From an uncultured Hungatella sp. (lineage in GTDB: Bacteria > Bacillota > Clostridia > Lachnospirales > Lachnospiraceae): DNA of 64,000 nucleotides. The number at the start of each line of letters is the position of its first letter. Within the stretch, counting starts at the first letter, position 1. The translations under genes and the position numbers were made by a program. Below the pieces are notes generated by a model, which made no database searches, was not told where the DNA came from, and worked only from the letters and a program-made list of their open reading frames with translations. This document shows, piece by piece, positions 26,148 to 34,789 of the stretch. The DNA lies in the NCBI GenBank assembly GCA_910585435.1, contig CAJUEJ010000020.1:1-64000 (forward strand), written 5' to 3'.

Positions 26148-26618
26148 ATGATATTTATTTTGCTGACAGCCACAGTTTTACTCATGGATCTGGGAATAAA
26201 ATTTACGATTGAGAACGCAGATCCGTCCCTGTTTCCAAGGACAATAGAAAAAACAAAAGGACTGATTATGCTTCACAGAAATCACAATGAAGGATTTCCC
26301 TTCGGAGCTTTAAAGGAGAAAAAAGAACTGGTAAAACAGCTTCCCCTGGCTGTGGTTTCCGCCGTTGCCGGGATTTTTGCGTGGCTGTTTCCAAGAAAGG
26401 GATATATAGTAGAGAAGGCAGGGCTGGCTTTGATTATAGGCGGCGGCTTAAGCAACCTTTATGACAGGATGAAACGGGGATACGTGGTAGATTATTTCAG
26501 TATCCGGTGGAAAGGGCTGAAAAAGGTAGTCTTTAACCTGGGAGATATCTGTGTTTTTCTGGGAGCTGCTATCTTACTGGCAGCAGAGCTTGCCCGGACC
26601 ATAAAAGAAGAATCCTAA
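26148..26618 (+). CDS. LspA-like signal peptidase II family protein
   Basis: 156 residues with four predicted membrane helices. It keeps the aspartate-protease core: GGGLSNLYDRMKRGYVVDY (Asp near 106 and 115) and FNLGDICVFLG (Asp near 132). The N-terminal DxxxK is present as DLGIK. It is shorter in the loop regions than typical lipoprotein signal peptidase, so it may be a paralogue rather than the housekeeping lspA, which normally sits beside rluD. AGGAGG precedes the ATG. It is divergent from the subtilase with 95 bp between starts. Confidence 0.7.
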   Translation: MIFILLTATVLLMDLGIKFTIENADPSLFPRTIEKTKGLIMLHRNHNEGFPFGALKEKKELVKQLPLAVVSAVAGIFAWLFPRKGYIVEKAGLALIIGGGLSNLYDRMKRGYVVDYFSIRWKGLKKVVFNLGDICVFLGAAILLAAELARTIKEES

Positions 26619-26699
26619 TCCTGTGGGGAAAAGTCTTGTACTAAAAAGGGGAACCAGGGAATATATTAGAATCAAACCAACACCTTAAAGGAGCTATCC

Positions 26700-27059
26700 A
26701 TGGAGCGGTACAATCCTAAAATATTCCTGCGTTCCCTTTTATTTTCCTATCTTTTGTCCGGCATTCTGCTGGTAGTCATATCTTTTGCCCTATACCGCTT
26801 CCGCCTGAAGGAATCCCAGATCCAGATGGCGGTAATCCTGGTATACGTTTTATCCTGCGCTCTGGCCGGTTTTCTGGCCGGAAAAGGACTTCGCCGCCAG
26901 CGTTTCTTCTGCGGGCTTTTAGCCGGCGTCCTGTATTTCCTGGTTCTGATGGCAGTGTCATTCCTTCTGGAAAAAGGCCTGGCGCCATCCATCCAGCAGA
27001 TAGCCATGGTACTGGCCATCTGCGCAGGAAGCGGAATACTGGGCGGGGTCCTAAGCTGA
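26700..27059 (+). CDS. TIGR04086 family membrane protein
   Basis: 119 residues and four predicted membrane helices with short loops, ending in a Gly-rich helix. The length and its position near scfA/scfB, secDF and yajC match the TIGR04086 family, which travels with the SCIFF peptide region in Clostridia. Function is unknown. Here the CNNM-type gene lies between it and scfA on the other strand. Confidence 0.65.
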   Translation: MERYNPKIFLRSLLFSYLLSGILLVVISFALYRFRLKESQIQMAVILVYVLSCALAGFLAGKGLRRQRFFCGLLAGVLYFLVLMAVSFLLEKGLAPSIQQIAMVLAICAGSGILGGVLS

Positions 27060-27060
27060 A

Positions 27061-27128
27061 CCGGGAAGCCGAAAGCGGAAAGCCCGGACAGAGCATGAAG
27101 CCGGCAGAAGGTTAACCTTAAGCCGGCT
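27061..27128. other. stem-loops between convergent genes
   Basis: Two inverted repeats lie between the TIGR04086 gene and the convergent CNNM gene. CCGGG/CCCGG spans 27061-27087. AGCCGGC (27099-27105) pairs with GCCGGCT (27122-27128) around the palindrome AAGGTTAACCTT. They may end transcription in one or both directions. T runs are lacking. Confidence 0.35.
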
Positions 27129-28398
27129 GCTCCTCTGCTTCCACCGGACTGGCCGGAAGAACGATTTTAATCCTGTCGATCCGGTTTTTGTCCACTTTCT
27201 CAACGATAAACTGAATCCCGTTATCAATCACCTCTTCGCCTGCATCAGGCAGATGATCCAAAAGCCCTATGACCAGTCCGCCTACGGAATCATAATCCTC
27301 CGATTCAAGCTCCAGCCCCAGGCGATCATTTAGATCATCCAGTTTCATGGCAGCTTCCACAGAATACTGTCCCGGCGCCGTCTCGATCAGGCTGTCCTCC
27401 TCATCCTCATCGTACTCATCCCGGATCTCTCCTACGATCTCCTCCAGCATATCCTCCAGTGTAATAAGGCCTGCCGTAGCGCCGTATTCGTCCAGCACAA
27501 TGACAATATTGTTAAAGGTCTGCCTCATCTCCACCATCAGCTCAGCAGTCTTCTTGTATTCATACGTGTAAAGAGGCTCTCTCAGATAATCCCGGATATG
27601 GAAATGCTCCCGGTCATCAATCAACAGGAGATCCTTCATGTTGACAATCCCGATAACATTGTCCGTGTTTTCTTCATATACAGGGATTCTTGTATACTTT
27701 TCTTCCCGGAAAATATCGATCAGCTCGTCATAAGAGGCATTCACATCTGCCATAGTCATATCGATGCGGGGAACCATAACATCCTTTGCCACAGAGTCTC
27801 CGAAATCGAACACGTTGTTGATCATTTTTTTCTCTTCTGTCTCGATGACACCTTCCTCATGGCTTACCTCCACGATGGTGCGCAGTTCATCCTCTGTGAT
27901 GGTATCCCTCTTGGCATTGGGATCCACCCGCATCAGAAGCAGGACTGCCAGGGACAGCTGGTTCACCACATAGATGACAGGTGTTAAGACAAGCATCAGG
28001 CTGTATATGATTTTTGCGTCTTTCAATGCTATGGTTTCCGCGGATATAGTAGACAAAGTCTTCGGTGTGATCTCACCGAACACCAGGATTAATAAGGTCA
28101 GGATACCGGTAGCCAATCCAACTGCCTTGCTTCCAAACAAATTGATAGTCAGCGTAGTCATAAGAGAAGAAGCGGTCAGGTTTACAATATTGTTACCGAT
28201 AAGAATCGCACTCAGCATCTTACCCTGCTCTTCGATCACCTTTAGTAAGATGATGGCCCTGGAATCCCCTGCTTCCGCCAGTGTGCGGATACGGATTTTG
28301 TTGACGGTGGTAAGTGCTGTCTCCGACGATGAGAAAAAAGCAGATAAAGCCAATAAAACAACTAATACAAGCAACTGTATGACGTCACTCGAGTCCAA
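27118..28398 (-). CDS. CNNM/CorC (HlyC-type) family transporter with CBS domains
   Basis: 426 residues: an N-terminal DUF21/CNNM membrane domain (about 1-190, four helices), a CBS pair (about 205-325, with MVPRIDMTM and DEYGATAGLITLEDMLEE blocks), and a C-terminal CorC_HlyC domain (about 345-420). Members are linked to magnesium or cobalt handling; the older name hemolysin is misleading. The start is TTG 28398, nine bases after AAGGAG on the minus strand. It is divergent from the scfA promoter. Confidence 0.85.
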   Translation of the reverse strand: MDSSDVIQLLVLVVLLALSAFFSSSETALTTVNKIRIRTLAEAGDSRAIILLKVIEEQGKMLSAILIGNNIVNLTASSLMTTLTINLFGSKAVGLATGILTLLILVFGEITPKTLSTISAETIALKDAKIIYSLMLVLTPVIYVVNQLSLAVLLLMRVDPNAKRDTITEDELRTIVEVSHEEGVIETEEKKMINNVFDFGDSVAKDVMVPRIDMTMADVNASYDELIDIFREEKYTRIPVYEENTDNVIGIVNMKDLLLIDDREHFHIRDYLREPLYTYEYKKTAELMVEMRQTFNNIVIVLDEYGATAGLITLEDMLEEIVGEIRDEYDEDEEDSLIETAPGQYSVEAAMKLDDLNDRLGLELESEDYDSVGGLVIGLLDHLPDAGEEVIDNGIQFIVEKVDKNRIDRIKIVLPASPVEAEEQPA

Positions 28399-28484
28399 AA
28401 AAAATCACTCCTTATATACTATATTTTAGAAGAGATTGTACATGAAAATCCTATATTTGTCAAATGTTCTTCGCAATAAAAACC

Positions 28485-28513
28485 TTGCAACAGGAAACTT
28501 CTTATGCTATAAT
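28485..28513 (+). promoter_or_regulatory. strong sigma-A promoter of scfA
   Basis: TTGCAA (28485-28490), 17 bp, then TATAAT (28508-28513) preceded by TGC, an extended -10. The start is about 28520, giving a 28-nt leader with GAGGAGG before the ATG at 28548. Confidence 0.75.
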
Positions 28514-28547
28514 GCCAAAAGATAACTGGCATGTGAGGAGGATAACC

Positions 28548-28694
28548 ATGAAGAAAGTAAAAACTTTAAGCAATAGTACATTGAAGAACACCATGAAGAA
28601 AGGCGGATGCGGAGAGTGCCAGACTTCCTGCCAGTCCGCATGCAAGACTTCCTGTACAGTGGGAAATCAGAGCTGCGAGAATGCAAACCGCTGA
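28548..28694 (+). CDS. scfA: SCIFF ranthipeptide precursor (six cysteines in forty-five)
   Basis: 48 residues: a lysine-rich leader (MKKVKTLSNSTLKNTMKKGG) and a core with six cysteines spaced C-x2-C-x3-C-x3-C-x3-C-x6-C. This is the near-universal SCIFF peptide of Clostridia. A radical SAM enzyme makes thioether links from Cys to non-adjacent residues. ATG 28548 has GAGGAGG upstream; an in-frame ATG further upstream lies before the promoter and can be excluded. A hairpin between it and scfB probably limits maturase expression. Confidence 0.92.
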   Translation: MKKVKTLSNSTLKNTMKKGGCGECQTSCQSACKTSCTVGNQSCENANR

Positions 28695-28730
28695 TGAATC
28701 GTAACAGGCGATATTAGAGAGCAGGTAAGC

Positions 28731-28759
28731 ACCCCTACGGTCCTTGCGATTGTAGGGGT
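28731..28759 (+). terminator. partial terminator/attenuator between scfA and scfB
   Basis: ACCCCTAC (28731-28738) pairs with GTAGGGGT (28752-28759) around a 13-base loop, followed by ACTTTAT. The T run is poor, so partial read-through is likely. That would give more precursor than maturase, a common arrangement in peptide operons. Confidence 0.6.
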
Positions 28760-28843
28760 ACTTTATCTGTCCGAAGACCGGAAACAACGGAAGAGATGAG
28801 ACGGCGGAGAATACAGATGCTGCCGCGATAAAGGAGAATAACT

Positions 28844-30244
28844 GTGATTCATCAGTATAAAAATAACGGATACCATATTATAATGGATGTCAACAGCGGC
28901 GCAGTTCATGTGGTTGAAGATGTGGTCTATGACGCCGTGGCATTGCTGTCAGAGAAGATGCCGGAGATGGAGACGCCGGGACCTGTCCCCAAAGAGCTTC
29001 AGGCACAGGTGAGAGAGAAGCTGAAAGCAGATTACAGCCTTCAGGATATCGAAGACGCGTTGTCCGACATTCAGGAGCTGATAGACAGAGAAGAGCTGTT
29101 TACCAAAGACGTGTATGAAAACTATGTGGTGGACTTTAAAAAGAGAAAGACAGTGGTGAAAGCCCTGTGCCTTCATATTGCCCATGACTGTAACTTAGCC
29201 TGCAAATACTGTTTTGCAGAAGAAGGAGAATACCACGGCCGCCGCGCCCTGATGAGCTTTGAGGTGGGGAAAAAGGCTCTGGACTTTCTCATCGCCAATT
29301 CCGGAAACAGGCGCAACCTGGAGGTGGATTTCTTCGGTGGCGAGCCTCTGATGAACTGGGAAGTAGTAAAGAAGCTGGTAGAATACGGCCGCTCCCAGGA
29401 AAAAATTCACAATAAAAATTTCCGCTTCACCCTTACCACCAACGGTGTACTCCTTGACGATGAGATTATGGAATACTGCAACAGGGAGATGTCCAATGTG
29501 GTCTTAAGCCTGGACGGCCGCAGGGAAGTCAATGACCGCATGAGGCCCTTCCGTAAGGGAGCCGGCAGTTACGATCTGATCGTTCCCAAATTTCAGAAAT
29601 TTGCAGAAAGCAGAAATCAGACAAACTACTACGTCAGAGGAACATTTACCAGGAACAATCTGGACTTTTCGCAGGATGTCCTTCACTTTGCAGATTTAGG
29701 TTTTAAACAGATGTCCATAGAGCCTGTGGTGGCTGCTTCCACGGAACTCTATGCCATACAGGAGGAAGACATTCCAAAGATACTTTCCGAGTATGATAAA
29801 CTGGCAGTGGAGTATATTAATAGAAAGAAAGAGGGAAGAGGCTTTAATTTCTTCCACTTCATGATTGATCTGCAGCAGGGCCCCTGTGTTGCCAAGCGGC
29901 TGTCGGGATGCGGTTCCGGCACGGAATACCTGGCAGTGACCCCGTGGGGTGATCTGTACCCCTGCCATCAGTTTGTAGGACAGGAGAAATTCCTTTTAGG
30001 CAATGTGGAAGAAGGAATCACTAATACAGAAATCCAAGACCAGTTTAAGCTGTGCAATGTCTATGCAAAAGAAAAATGCAGAGACTGTTTTGCCAGGTTT
30101 TACTGCAGCGGCGGATGCGCCGCCAATTCCTACAATTTCCACGGCTCCATTACGGACGCCTATGAGATTGGATGCCAGATGCAGAAAAAGCGCATCGAGT
30201 GTTCCATCATGATCAAGGCAGCCCTGGCGGATATGGATGAGTAA
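28844..30244 (+). CDS. scfB: SCIFF radical SAM maturase
   Basis: 466 residues. The N-terminal region is a RiPP-recognition-like fold (about 1-90). The radical SAM core has C116-x3-C120-x2-C123 (CNLACKYC) and FFGGEPLMN. A C-terminal SPASM/Twitch region is rich in cysteines (CGSGTEYLAVTPWGDLYPCHQF; CRDCFARFYCSGGC) for two auxiliary [4Fe-4S] clusters. It installs thioether crosslinks in ScfA. The start is GTG 28844 with AAAGGAG eight bases upstream. It lies 149 bp after scfA and before secDF. Confidence 0.92.
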   Translation: MIHQYKNNGYHIIMDVNSGAVHVVEDVVYDAVALLSEKMPEMETPGPVPKELQAQVREKLKADYSLQDIEDALSDIQELIDREELFTKDVYENYVVDFKKRKTVVKALCLHIAHDCNLACKYCFAEEGEYHGRRALMSFEVGKKALDFLIANSGNRRNLEVDFFGGEPLMNWEVVKKLVEYGRSQEKIHNKNFRFTLTTNGVLLDDEIMEYCNREMSNVVLSLDGRREVNDRMRPFRKGAGSYDLIVPKFQKFAESRNQTNYYVRGTFTRNNLDFSQDVLHFADLGFKQMSIEPVVAASTELYAIQEEDIPKILSEYDKLAVEYINRKKEGRGFNFFHFMIDLQQGPCVAKRLSGCGSGTEYLAVTPWGDLYPCHQFVGQEKFLLGNVEEGITNTEIQDQFKLCNVYAKEKCRDCFARFYCSGGCAANSYNFHGSITDAYEIGCQMQKKRIECSIMIKAALADMDE

Positions 30245-30337
30245 TACCCTAAAGCAGACAGTATGTATGGTTTGGGGATAAAAGACAGCTAAAAGCATAG
30301 GAAGACGGCTGTCAAGGAAGAATAAAGGAGAAAAAAG

Positions 30338-32461
30338 ATGAAGAGCAACAAAGGAAAGGGCCTGTTAGGCCTGCTGGCCATTCTCATCTGTATCGGTGTG
30401 TTTGGCTATTTCGGCTATGATACTATGGATGACATCAAGCTGGGCCTGGATCTGTCCGGCGGTGTCAGCATTACGTATCAGACGGTGAAGGAGAAACCTA
30501 CAGCAGAGGAGATGTCTGACACCATCTACAAGATGCAGCAGAGAGTACAGAATTACAGCACTGAGGCTGAGGTATATCAGGAGGGCGGCAACCGTATCAA
30601 TATCGATATTCCCGGAGAATCGGATGCCAATGCGGTCCTGAGAGACTTAGGAAAGCCAGGCTCCCTGGTTTTTATGGATCAGAACGGCGAGACCATTCTC
30701 ACCGGAGACCAGGTAGCCAGCGCTCAACCCGGAATCGATGAGAAAAACGGTCAGACCGAGTATGTGGTAAGCCTGACCTTCACAGATGAAGGCGCGGCCA
30801 CCTTTGCAGAGGCCACTGCCAACAATATCGGCAATATTATCTTTATTATTTATGATGACGAGATCAAGTCCGCTCCTGTCGTCCAGACGGAAATCACAGA
30901 CGGTGCGTGTGTCATCACAGGCATGGAGACCTATGAGGAGGCCCAGAACCTGGCAGCCACCATCCGCATCGGTTCCCTTTCTCTGGAACTGGAAGTGCTC
31001 CGCTCTAACGTAGTAGGCGCCAAGCTGGGAGAGGAAGCCATCTCTACCAGCTTAAAGGCGGCAGCCATCGGCTTTGCTATTGTGGTGATCTTCATGATCG
31101 CGGTGTATCTGATTCCCGGCCTTGCCTCCGGGCTTGCACTGGCATTGTACGTAGGCCTGGTTTTGATTCTTCTGGCAGCCTTTGAAGTAACCCTGACGCT
31201 TCCGGGTATCGCAGGTATCATCCTGTCTATCGGTATGGCAGTGGATGCCAACGTTATTATCTTCACCCGTATCAAAGAGGAAATCGGCGTGGGAAAGACG
31301 GTTCATTCCGCTATCAAGACCGGCTTTGCCAAGGCTTTGTCCGCCATCATCGACGGCAATGTGACCACACTGATTGCGGCGGCCGTCCTGTTCTGGAGAG
31401 GCTCCGGTTCGGTAAAAGGCTTTGCCTCCACTCTGGCTATCGGTATCTTGTTGTCCATGTTTACGGCATTGTTTGTGACAAAAGGCGCTTTGTACGCACT
31501 GTACTGGATGGGATTTCAGGATGCGAAATTCTACGGAATCCGTAAAAATAAAAAGCCGGTGGATTTCCTGGCAAAAAGAAAGCTTTGCTTTATCATCTCC
31601 GCAGTGCTTATGGTGGCAGGCTGGGGATTTATGGGAGTAAGTGCGGCAGGCGGTAGAGGGGCCTTAAACTACGGCATCGAGTTTAAGGGTGGAACCTCCA
31701 CCAATGTTACCTTTAATGAGAACCTGAGTATAGAGGATATTTCCGCTAAAGTGGTTCCCATCATAGAGCAGGTGACAGGAGACCCGGAGGTACAGACCCA
31801 GAAGGTAGAAGGAACCAACGAGGTAATCTTTAAGACAAAGACACTGTCTGTCGATCAGCGAGAGGCCCTTGATAAAGCCCTGGAAGAAAACTTCGGTGTG
31901 GACTCCAGCATGACTACGGCGGAAAGCATCTCCGGCGCGGTCAGCAAAGAGATGAAAGAGGATGCCGTTGTGGCAGTGGTGATTGCCACCATCTGTATGC
32001 TGGCGTATATTTGGTTCCGGTTTAAGGATATCCGGTTTGCAGCCAGTGCGGTGGCCGCCCTTGTCCATGACGTGTTTGTGGTCCTGACCTTCTATGCGGT
32101 GGCAAGATGGTCCGTAGGTTCCACTTTCATCGCATGTATGCTGACCATCGTAGGTTATTCCATCAATGCCACCATCGTTATATTTGACCGTATCCGTGAG
32201 AATCTGAAGCTTAAGAACAACAAGGAAAGCCTGGCGGATGTGGTAAATGCAAGTATTACCCAGACCTTCACCAGAAGCGTCAACACCTCCCTGACTACAT
32301 TTGTCATGGTTCTTGTGCTGTTCATCCTGGGAGTAAGCTCTATCCGTGAGTTTGCACTGCCCCTGATGACAGGAATCATATGCGGCACTTACTCGTCTGT
32401 GTGCATTACAGGAGCTTTGTGGTATGTTATGACGACCTGGAAAAAGAAAGAGATGAAATAA
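30338..32461 (+). CDS. secDF: fused SecD-SecF protein translocase subunit
   Basis: 707 residues. The SecD half (about 1-400) has the N-terminal helix, the LGLDLSGGVS motif, the periplasmic P1 domain and GIAGIILSIGMAVDANVIIF. The SecF half (about 410-700) has its own first helix, FKGGTSTNV and TIVGYSINATIVIFDRIREN. Twelve membrane helices are expected. It uses the proton gradient to help SecYEG-exported proteins leave the membrane. The fusion is common in Firmicutes. It is in one run with tgt (3-base gap) and yajC. Confidence 0.95.
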   Translation: MKSNKGKGLLGLLAILICIGVFGYFGYDTMDDIKLGLDLSGGVSITYQTVKEKPTAEEMSDTIYKMQQRVQNYSTEAEVYQEGGNRINIDIPGESDANAVLRDLGKPGSLVFMDQNGETILTGDQVASAQPGIDEKNGQTEYVVSLTFTDEGAATFAEATANNIGNIIFIIYDDEIKSAPVVQTEITDGACVITGMETYEEAQNLAATIRIGSLSLELEVLRSNVVGAKLGEEAISTSLKAAAIGFAIVVIFMIAVYLIPGLASGLALALYVGLVLILLAAFEVTLTLPGIAGIILSIGMAVDANVIIFTRIKEEIGVGKTVHSAIKTGFAKALSAIIDGNVTTLIAAAVLFWRGSGSVKGFASTLAIGILLSMFTALFVTKGALYALYWMGFQDAKFYGIRKNKKPVDFLAKRKLCFIISAVLMVAGWGFMGVSAAGGRGALNYGIEFKGGTSTNVTFNENLSIEDISAKVVPIIEQVTGDPEVQTQKVEGTNEVIFKTKTLSVDQREALDKALEENFGVDSSMTTAESISGAVSKEMKEDAVVAVVIATICMLAYIWFRFKDIRFAASAVAALVHDVFVVLTFYAVARWSVGSTFIACMLTIVGYSINATIVIFDRIRENLKLKNNKESLADVVNASITQTFTRSVNTSLTTFVMVLVLFILGVSSIREFALPLMTGIICGTYSSVCITGALWYVMTTWKKKEMK

Positions 32462-32464
32462 GCA

Positions 32465-33595
32465 ATGGAATATAAAATAATTGCAAAAGATAAAGGCGCC
32501 AAACGGGCAGACGTAAAGACTGTCCATGGCGTCATCCGGACACCGGTCTTTATGAATGTGGGAACCGTGGGGGCCATCAAAGGAGCCGTGTCGACCGACG
32601 ATCTGCGAAATATCGGCACCCAGGTGGAGTTGTCCAACACATACCATCTTCATGTGAGAACCGGGGATAAGCTGATAAAACAGTTTGGGGGGCTTCACAA
32701 GTTCATGAACTGGGACAGGCCTATCCTGACAGATTCCGGCGGCTTCCAGGTATTTTCCCTGGCAGGAATGCGCAAGATCAAAGAAGAAGGGGTGTACTTT
32801 AACTCCCATATTGACGGGCGCAAGATCTTCATGGGGCCAGAAGAAAGCATGCAGATTCAGTCAAACCTGGGATCCACCATCGCTATGGCCTTCGATGAAT
32901 GTCCCTCCAGCGTGGCTGACAGAGACTACATGGAAAAATCCGTGGATCGGACCACAAGGTGGCTTTCCAGGTGCCAGGCAGAGATGAAGAGGCTGAACGG
33001 CCTGCCGGATACAGTCAACAAACAGCAGCTTTTATTTGGCATCAACCAGGGCGGCATCTACGAGGACATCCGTATCGCTCATGCAAAGACTATTTCAGCC
33101 ATGAACCTGGACGGCTACGCAGTGGGAGGCCTGGCAGTGGGGGAAAGCCATGAGGAGATGTACCGGATCCTGGATGCAGTGGTGCCCTTCCTTCCGGAGG
33201 ATAAGCCCACCTATCTGATGGGCGTGGGAACGCCGGCCAATATTCTGGAGGCTGTGGATCGGGGCATCGATTTCTTCGATTGTGTCTACCCCTCCAGAAA
33301 CGGACGCCACGGCCATGTGTACACAAACCAGGGAAAGCTGAACCTGTTCAACCAGAAATATGAGCTGGATCCCCGCCCCATCGAAGAGGGCTGCATGTGC
33401 CCGGCCTGCCGTTCCTACAGCAGGGCCTACATCCGGCATCTTCTGAAAGCAAAAGAAATGCTGGGGATGCGATTATGTGTATTGCATAATTTGTATTTTT
33501 ATAATAAAATGATGGAAGAGATTCGCGAGGCAATCGAAGAACACCGCTATGCAGAGTATAAAGCCCATAAGCTGGAAGGCATGGCGGCAAAATAA
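32465..33595 (+). CDS. tgt: queuine/preQ1 tRNA-guanine transglycosylase
   Basis: 376 residues, the usual bacterial length. Signatures include LSNTYHLHVR, DSGGFQVFSL (catalytic Asp near 91), GGLAVGE near 220, DCVYPSRNGRHG (second catalytic Asp near 266) and the zinc site CMCPACRSYSRAYIRHL near 304-320. It exchanges guanine 34 for preQ1 in tRNAs with GUN anticodons. The ATG is three bases after secDF. Placement between secDF and yajC is the usual linkage of these genes in another order. Confidence 0.95.
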   Translation: MEYKIIAKDKGAKRADVKTVHGVIRTPVFMNVGTVGAIKGAVSTDDLRNIGTQVELSNTYHLHVRTGDKLIKQFGGLHKFMNWDRPILTDSGGFQVFSLAGMRKIKEEGVYFNSHIDGRKIFMGPEESMQIQSNLGSTIAMAFDECPSSVADRDYMEKSVDRTTRWLSRCQAEMKRLNGLPDTVNKQQLLFGINQGGIYEDIRIAHAKTISAMNLDGYAVGGLAVGESHEEMYRILDAVVPFLPEDKPTYLMGVGTPANILEAVDRGIDFFDCVYPSRNGRHGHVYTNQGKLNLFNQKYELDPRPIEEGCMCPACRSYSRAYIRHLLKAKEMLGMRLCVLHNLYFYNKMMEEIREAIEEHRYAEYKAHKLEGMAAK

Positions 33596-33657
33596 CCAGA
33601 GAATAAGGAGTTCCTGTGCCGAAGCGGCAGAGAACCAGGCGAGGAGGACAATAATTT

Positions 33658-33951
33658 ATGATTACGGCAAGTGGTGGTATGGGTGTTGGATTTTGGGTCG
33701 TGTATGCGGCATTTCTCATCGGTTTGATGTATTTTATAGCGATCCGCCCCCAGAACAAAGAGAAAAAGAGGATGGCGGCCTTGCTGGCAAGTATTGCCGT
33801 GGGAGACAGTGTTCTGACCTCCAGCGGATTTTACGGTGTGGTTATCGACATGACAGACGACACCGTGATTATTGAGTTTGGCAGCAACAAAAACTGCCGG
33901 ATCCCGATGCAGAAATCTGCCATTGTTCAGGTGGAGAAGCCGGAAGTCTAA
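33658..33951 (+). CDS. yajC: preprotein translocase subunit YajC
   Basis: 97 residues. A single N-terminal membrane helix (about 8-27) ends in the family signature YFIAIRPQNKEKKR, followed by a small beta-rich cytoplasmic domain (GDSVLTSSGFYGVV). It associates with SecDF in the holotranslocon. The start has GAGGAC upstream at 33642-33647. A terminator lies just downstream, so this ends the scf-sec-tgt group. Confidence 0.92.
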   Translation: MITASGGMGVGFWVVYAAFLIGLMYFIAIRPQNKEKKRMAALLASIAVGDSVLTSSGFYGVVIDMTDDTVIIEFGSNKNCRIPMQKSAIVQVEKPEV

Positions 33952-33968
33952 AGTGCAGAAGCTTTCAG

Positions 33969-34012
33969 AAAAAAGATCTTTTGTCTGCTAAAACAGACAG
34001 GAGTTCTTTTTT
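33969..34012 (+). terminator. Rho-independent terminator after yajC
   Basis: The outer stem is AAAAAAGA (33969-33976) with TCTTTTTT (34005-34012). The inner stem is GTCTG (33983-33987) with CAGAC (33994-33998). The structure ends in a T tract. Confidence 0.75.
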
Positions 34013-34018
34013 ATGTTA

Positions 34019-34109
34019 AAGGGGCCGCTCGGAGACGCCTAAGTACCGACGGCCTTCAAGTACCCTGGAGAAAACAATATGATTCCCTCTCCAGGCTACG
34101 TTATCTCGA
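34019..34109. repeat. truncated copy of the palindromic element seen at 43236
   Basis: It matches the element at 43236-43403 at both edges: GGGCCGCYCGGAGA-like at the left, then CTAAGTACCG, CTTCAAGTACCCTGGAG, CCCTCTCC and GGCTAYGTTATCTC at the right. It lacks about 75 bases, including the left palindrome arm. Two copies nine kilobases apart suggest a dispersed family in this genome. It lies between the yajC terminator and the HAD gene. Confidence 0.7.
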
Positions 34110-34136
34110 CAAGCGAAAGGTCAGGAGGCAGCAGGG

Positions 34137-34748
34137 ATGATAAAAAATATAGTGTTTGATATGGGCAATGTTCTGGTAAGATATGATTCCATGAGAACAA
34201 GCCGTCAGTTTGCAGAGGACGAAACGGAGCTGAATCTGGTAAACACTTCAGTCTTCGTCTCGCCGGAATGGATATTTTTAGACATGGGCGTAATGTCAGA
34301 AGAAGAAGCCCTTAAAAAGATGCAGGCCCGCCTTCCCCAGGGCCATGCCAGGGAGGCGGCCCGCCTGTGCCTGGAACACTGGCATGAATACTGTATGTGG
34401 GAAATCCCCGGGATGAGGGAACTGGTCACAGAGCTGAAGGAAAAAGGATACGGCATCTACCTGTGTTCCAACGCATCCCTCCGGATGCTGTCCTGCTACA
34501 GGCAGGTGATTCCTGCCATTGAGCTGTTTGACGGAGTTCTCTTTTCGGCAGAAGTAAAATGCTTAAAACCTCAGAAGGAAATCTACATGCATTTTTACAG
34601 AAGATTTAATCTGAAGCCAGAAGAGTGCTTCTTTATCGACGATTTGCCGGGAAACATTGAGGGGGCCCGGCAGACAGGTATGGACGGATACTGCTTTGCA
34701 GACGGAGATGTGGAGAGACTGAAAGCCCGTCTTTTATCATTTGTCTGA
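34137..34748 (+). CDS. HAD-superfamily hydrolase, subfamily IA
   Basis: 203 residues. Motif I is VFDMGNVLV with nucleophile Asp8 (the +2 position is Gly-Asn, as in YihX-like members); motif II is LCSNAS near 107; motif III Lys in KCLKPQKEIY near 142; motif IV FFIDDLPGNIEGA near 166. The alpha-helical cap lies after motif I. It is a phosphatase of small metabolites, substrate unknown. Its neighbours (palindromic element upstream, MATE exporter downstream) do not indicate a pathway. Confidence 0.85.
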   Translation: MIKNIVFDMGNVLVRYDSMRTSRQFAEDETELNLVNTSVFVSPEWIFLDMGVMSEEEALKKMQARLPQGHAREAARLCLEHWHEYCMWEIPGMRELVTELKEKGYGIYLCSNASLRMLSCYRQVIPAIELFDGVLFSAEVKCLKPQKEIYMHFYRRFNLKPEECFFIDDLPGNIEGARQTGMDGYCFADGDVERLKARLLSFV

Positions 34749-34789
34749 ATTGTTACAACAAGATAGCAGAAAGTCAGGATTAAAATGAA

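Noticed and set aside
31664..32809. 381-codon minus-strand frame over secDF and tgt
   Set aside because: His/Cys-rich shadow of well-supported genes; no ribosome site and spans a gene boundary.
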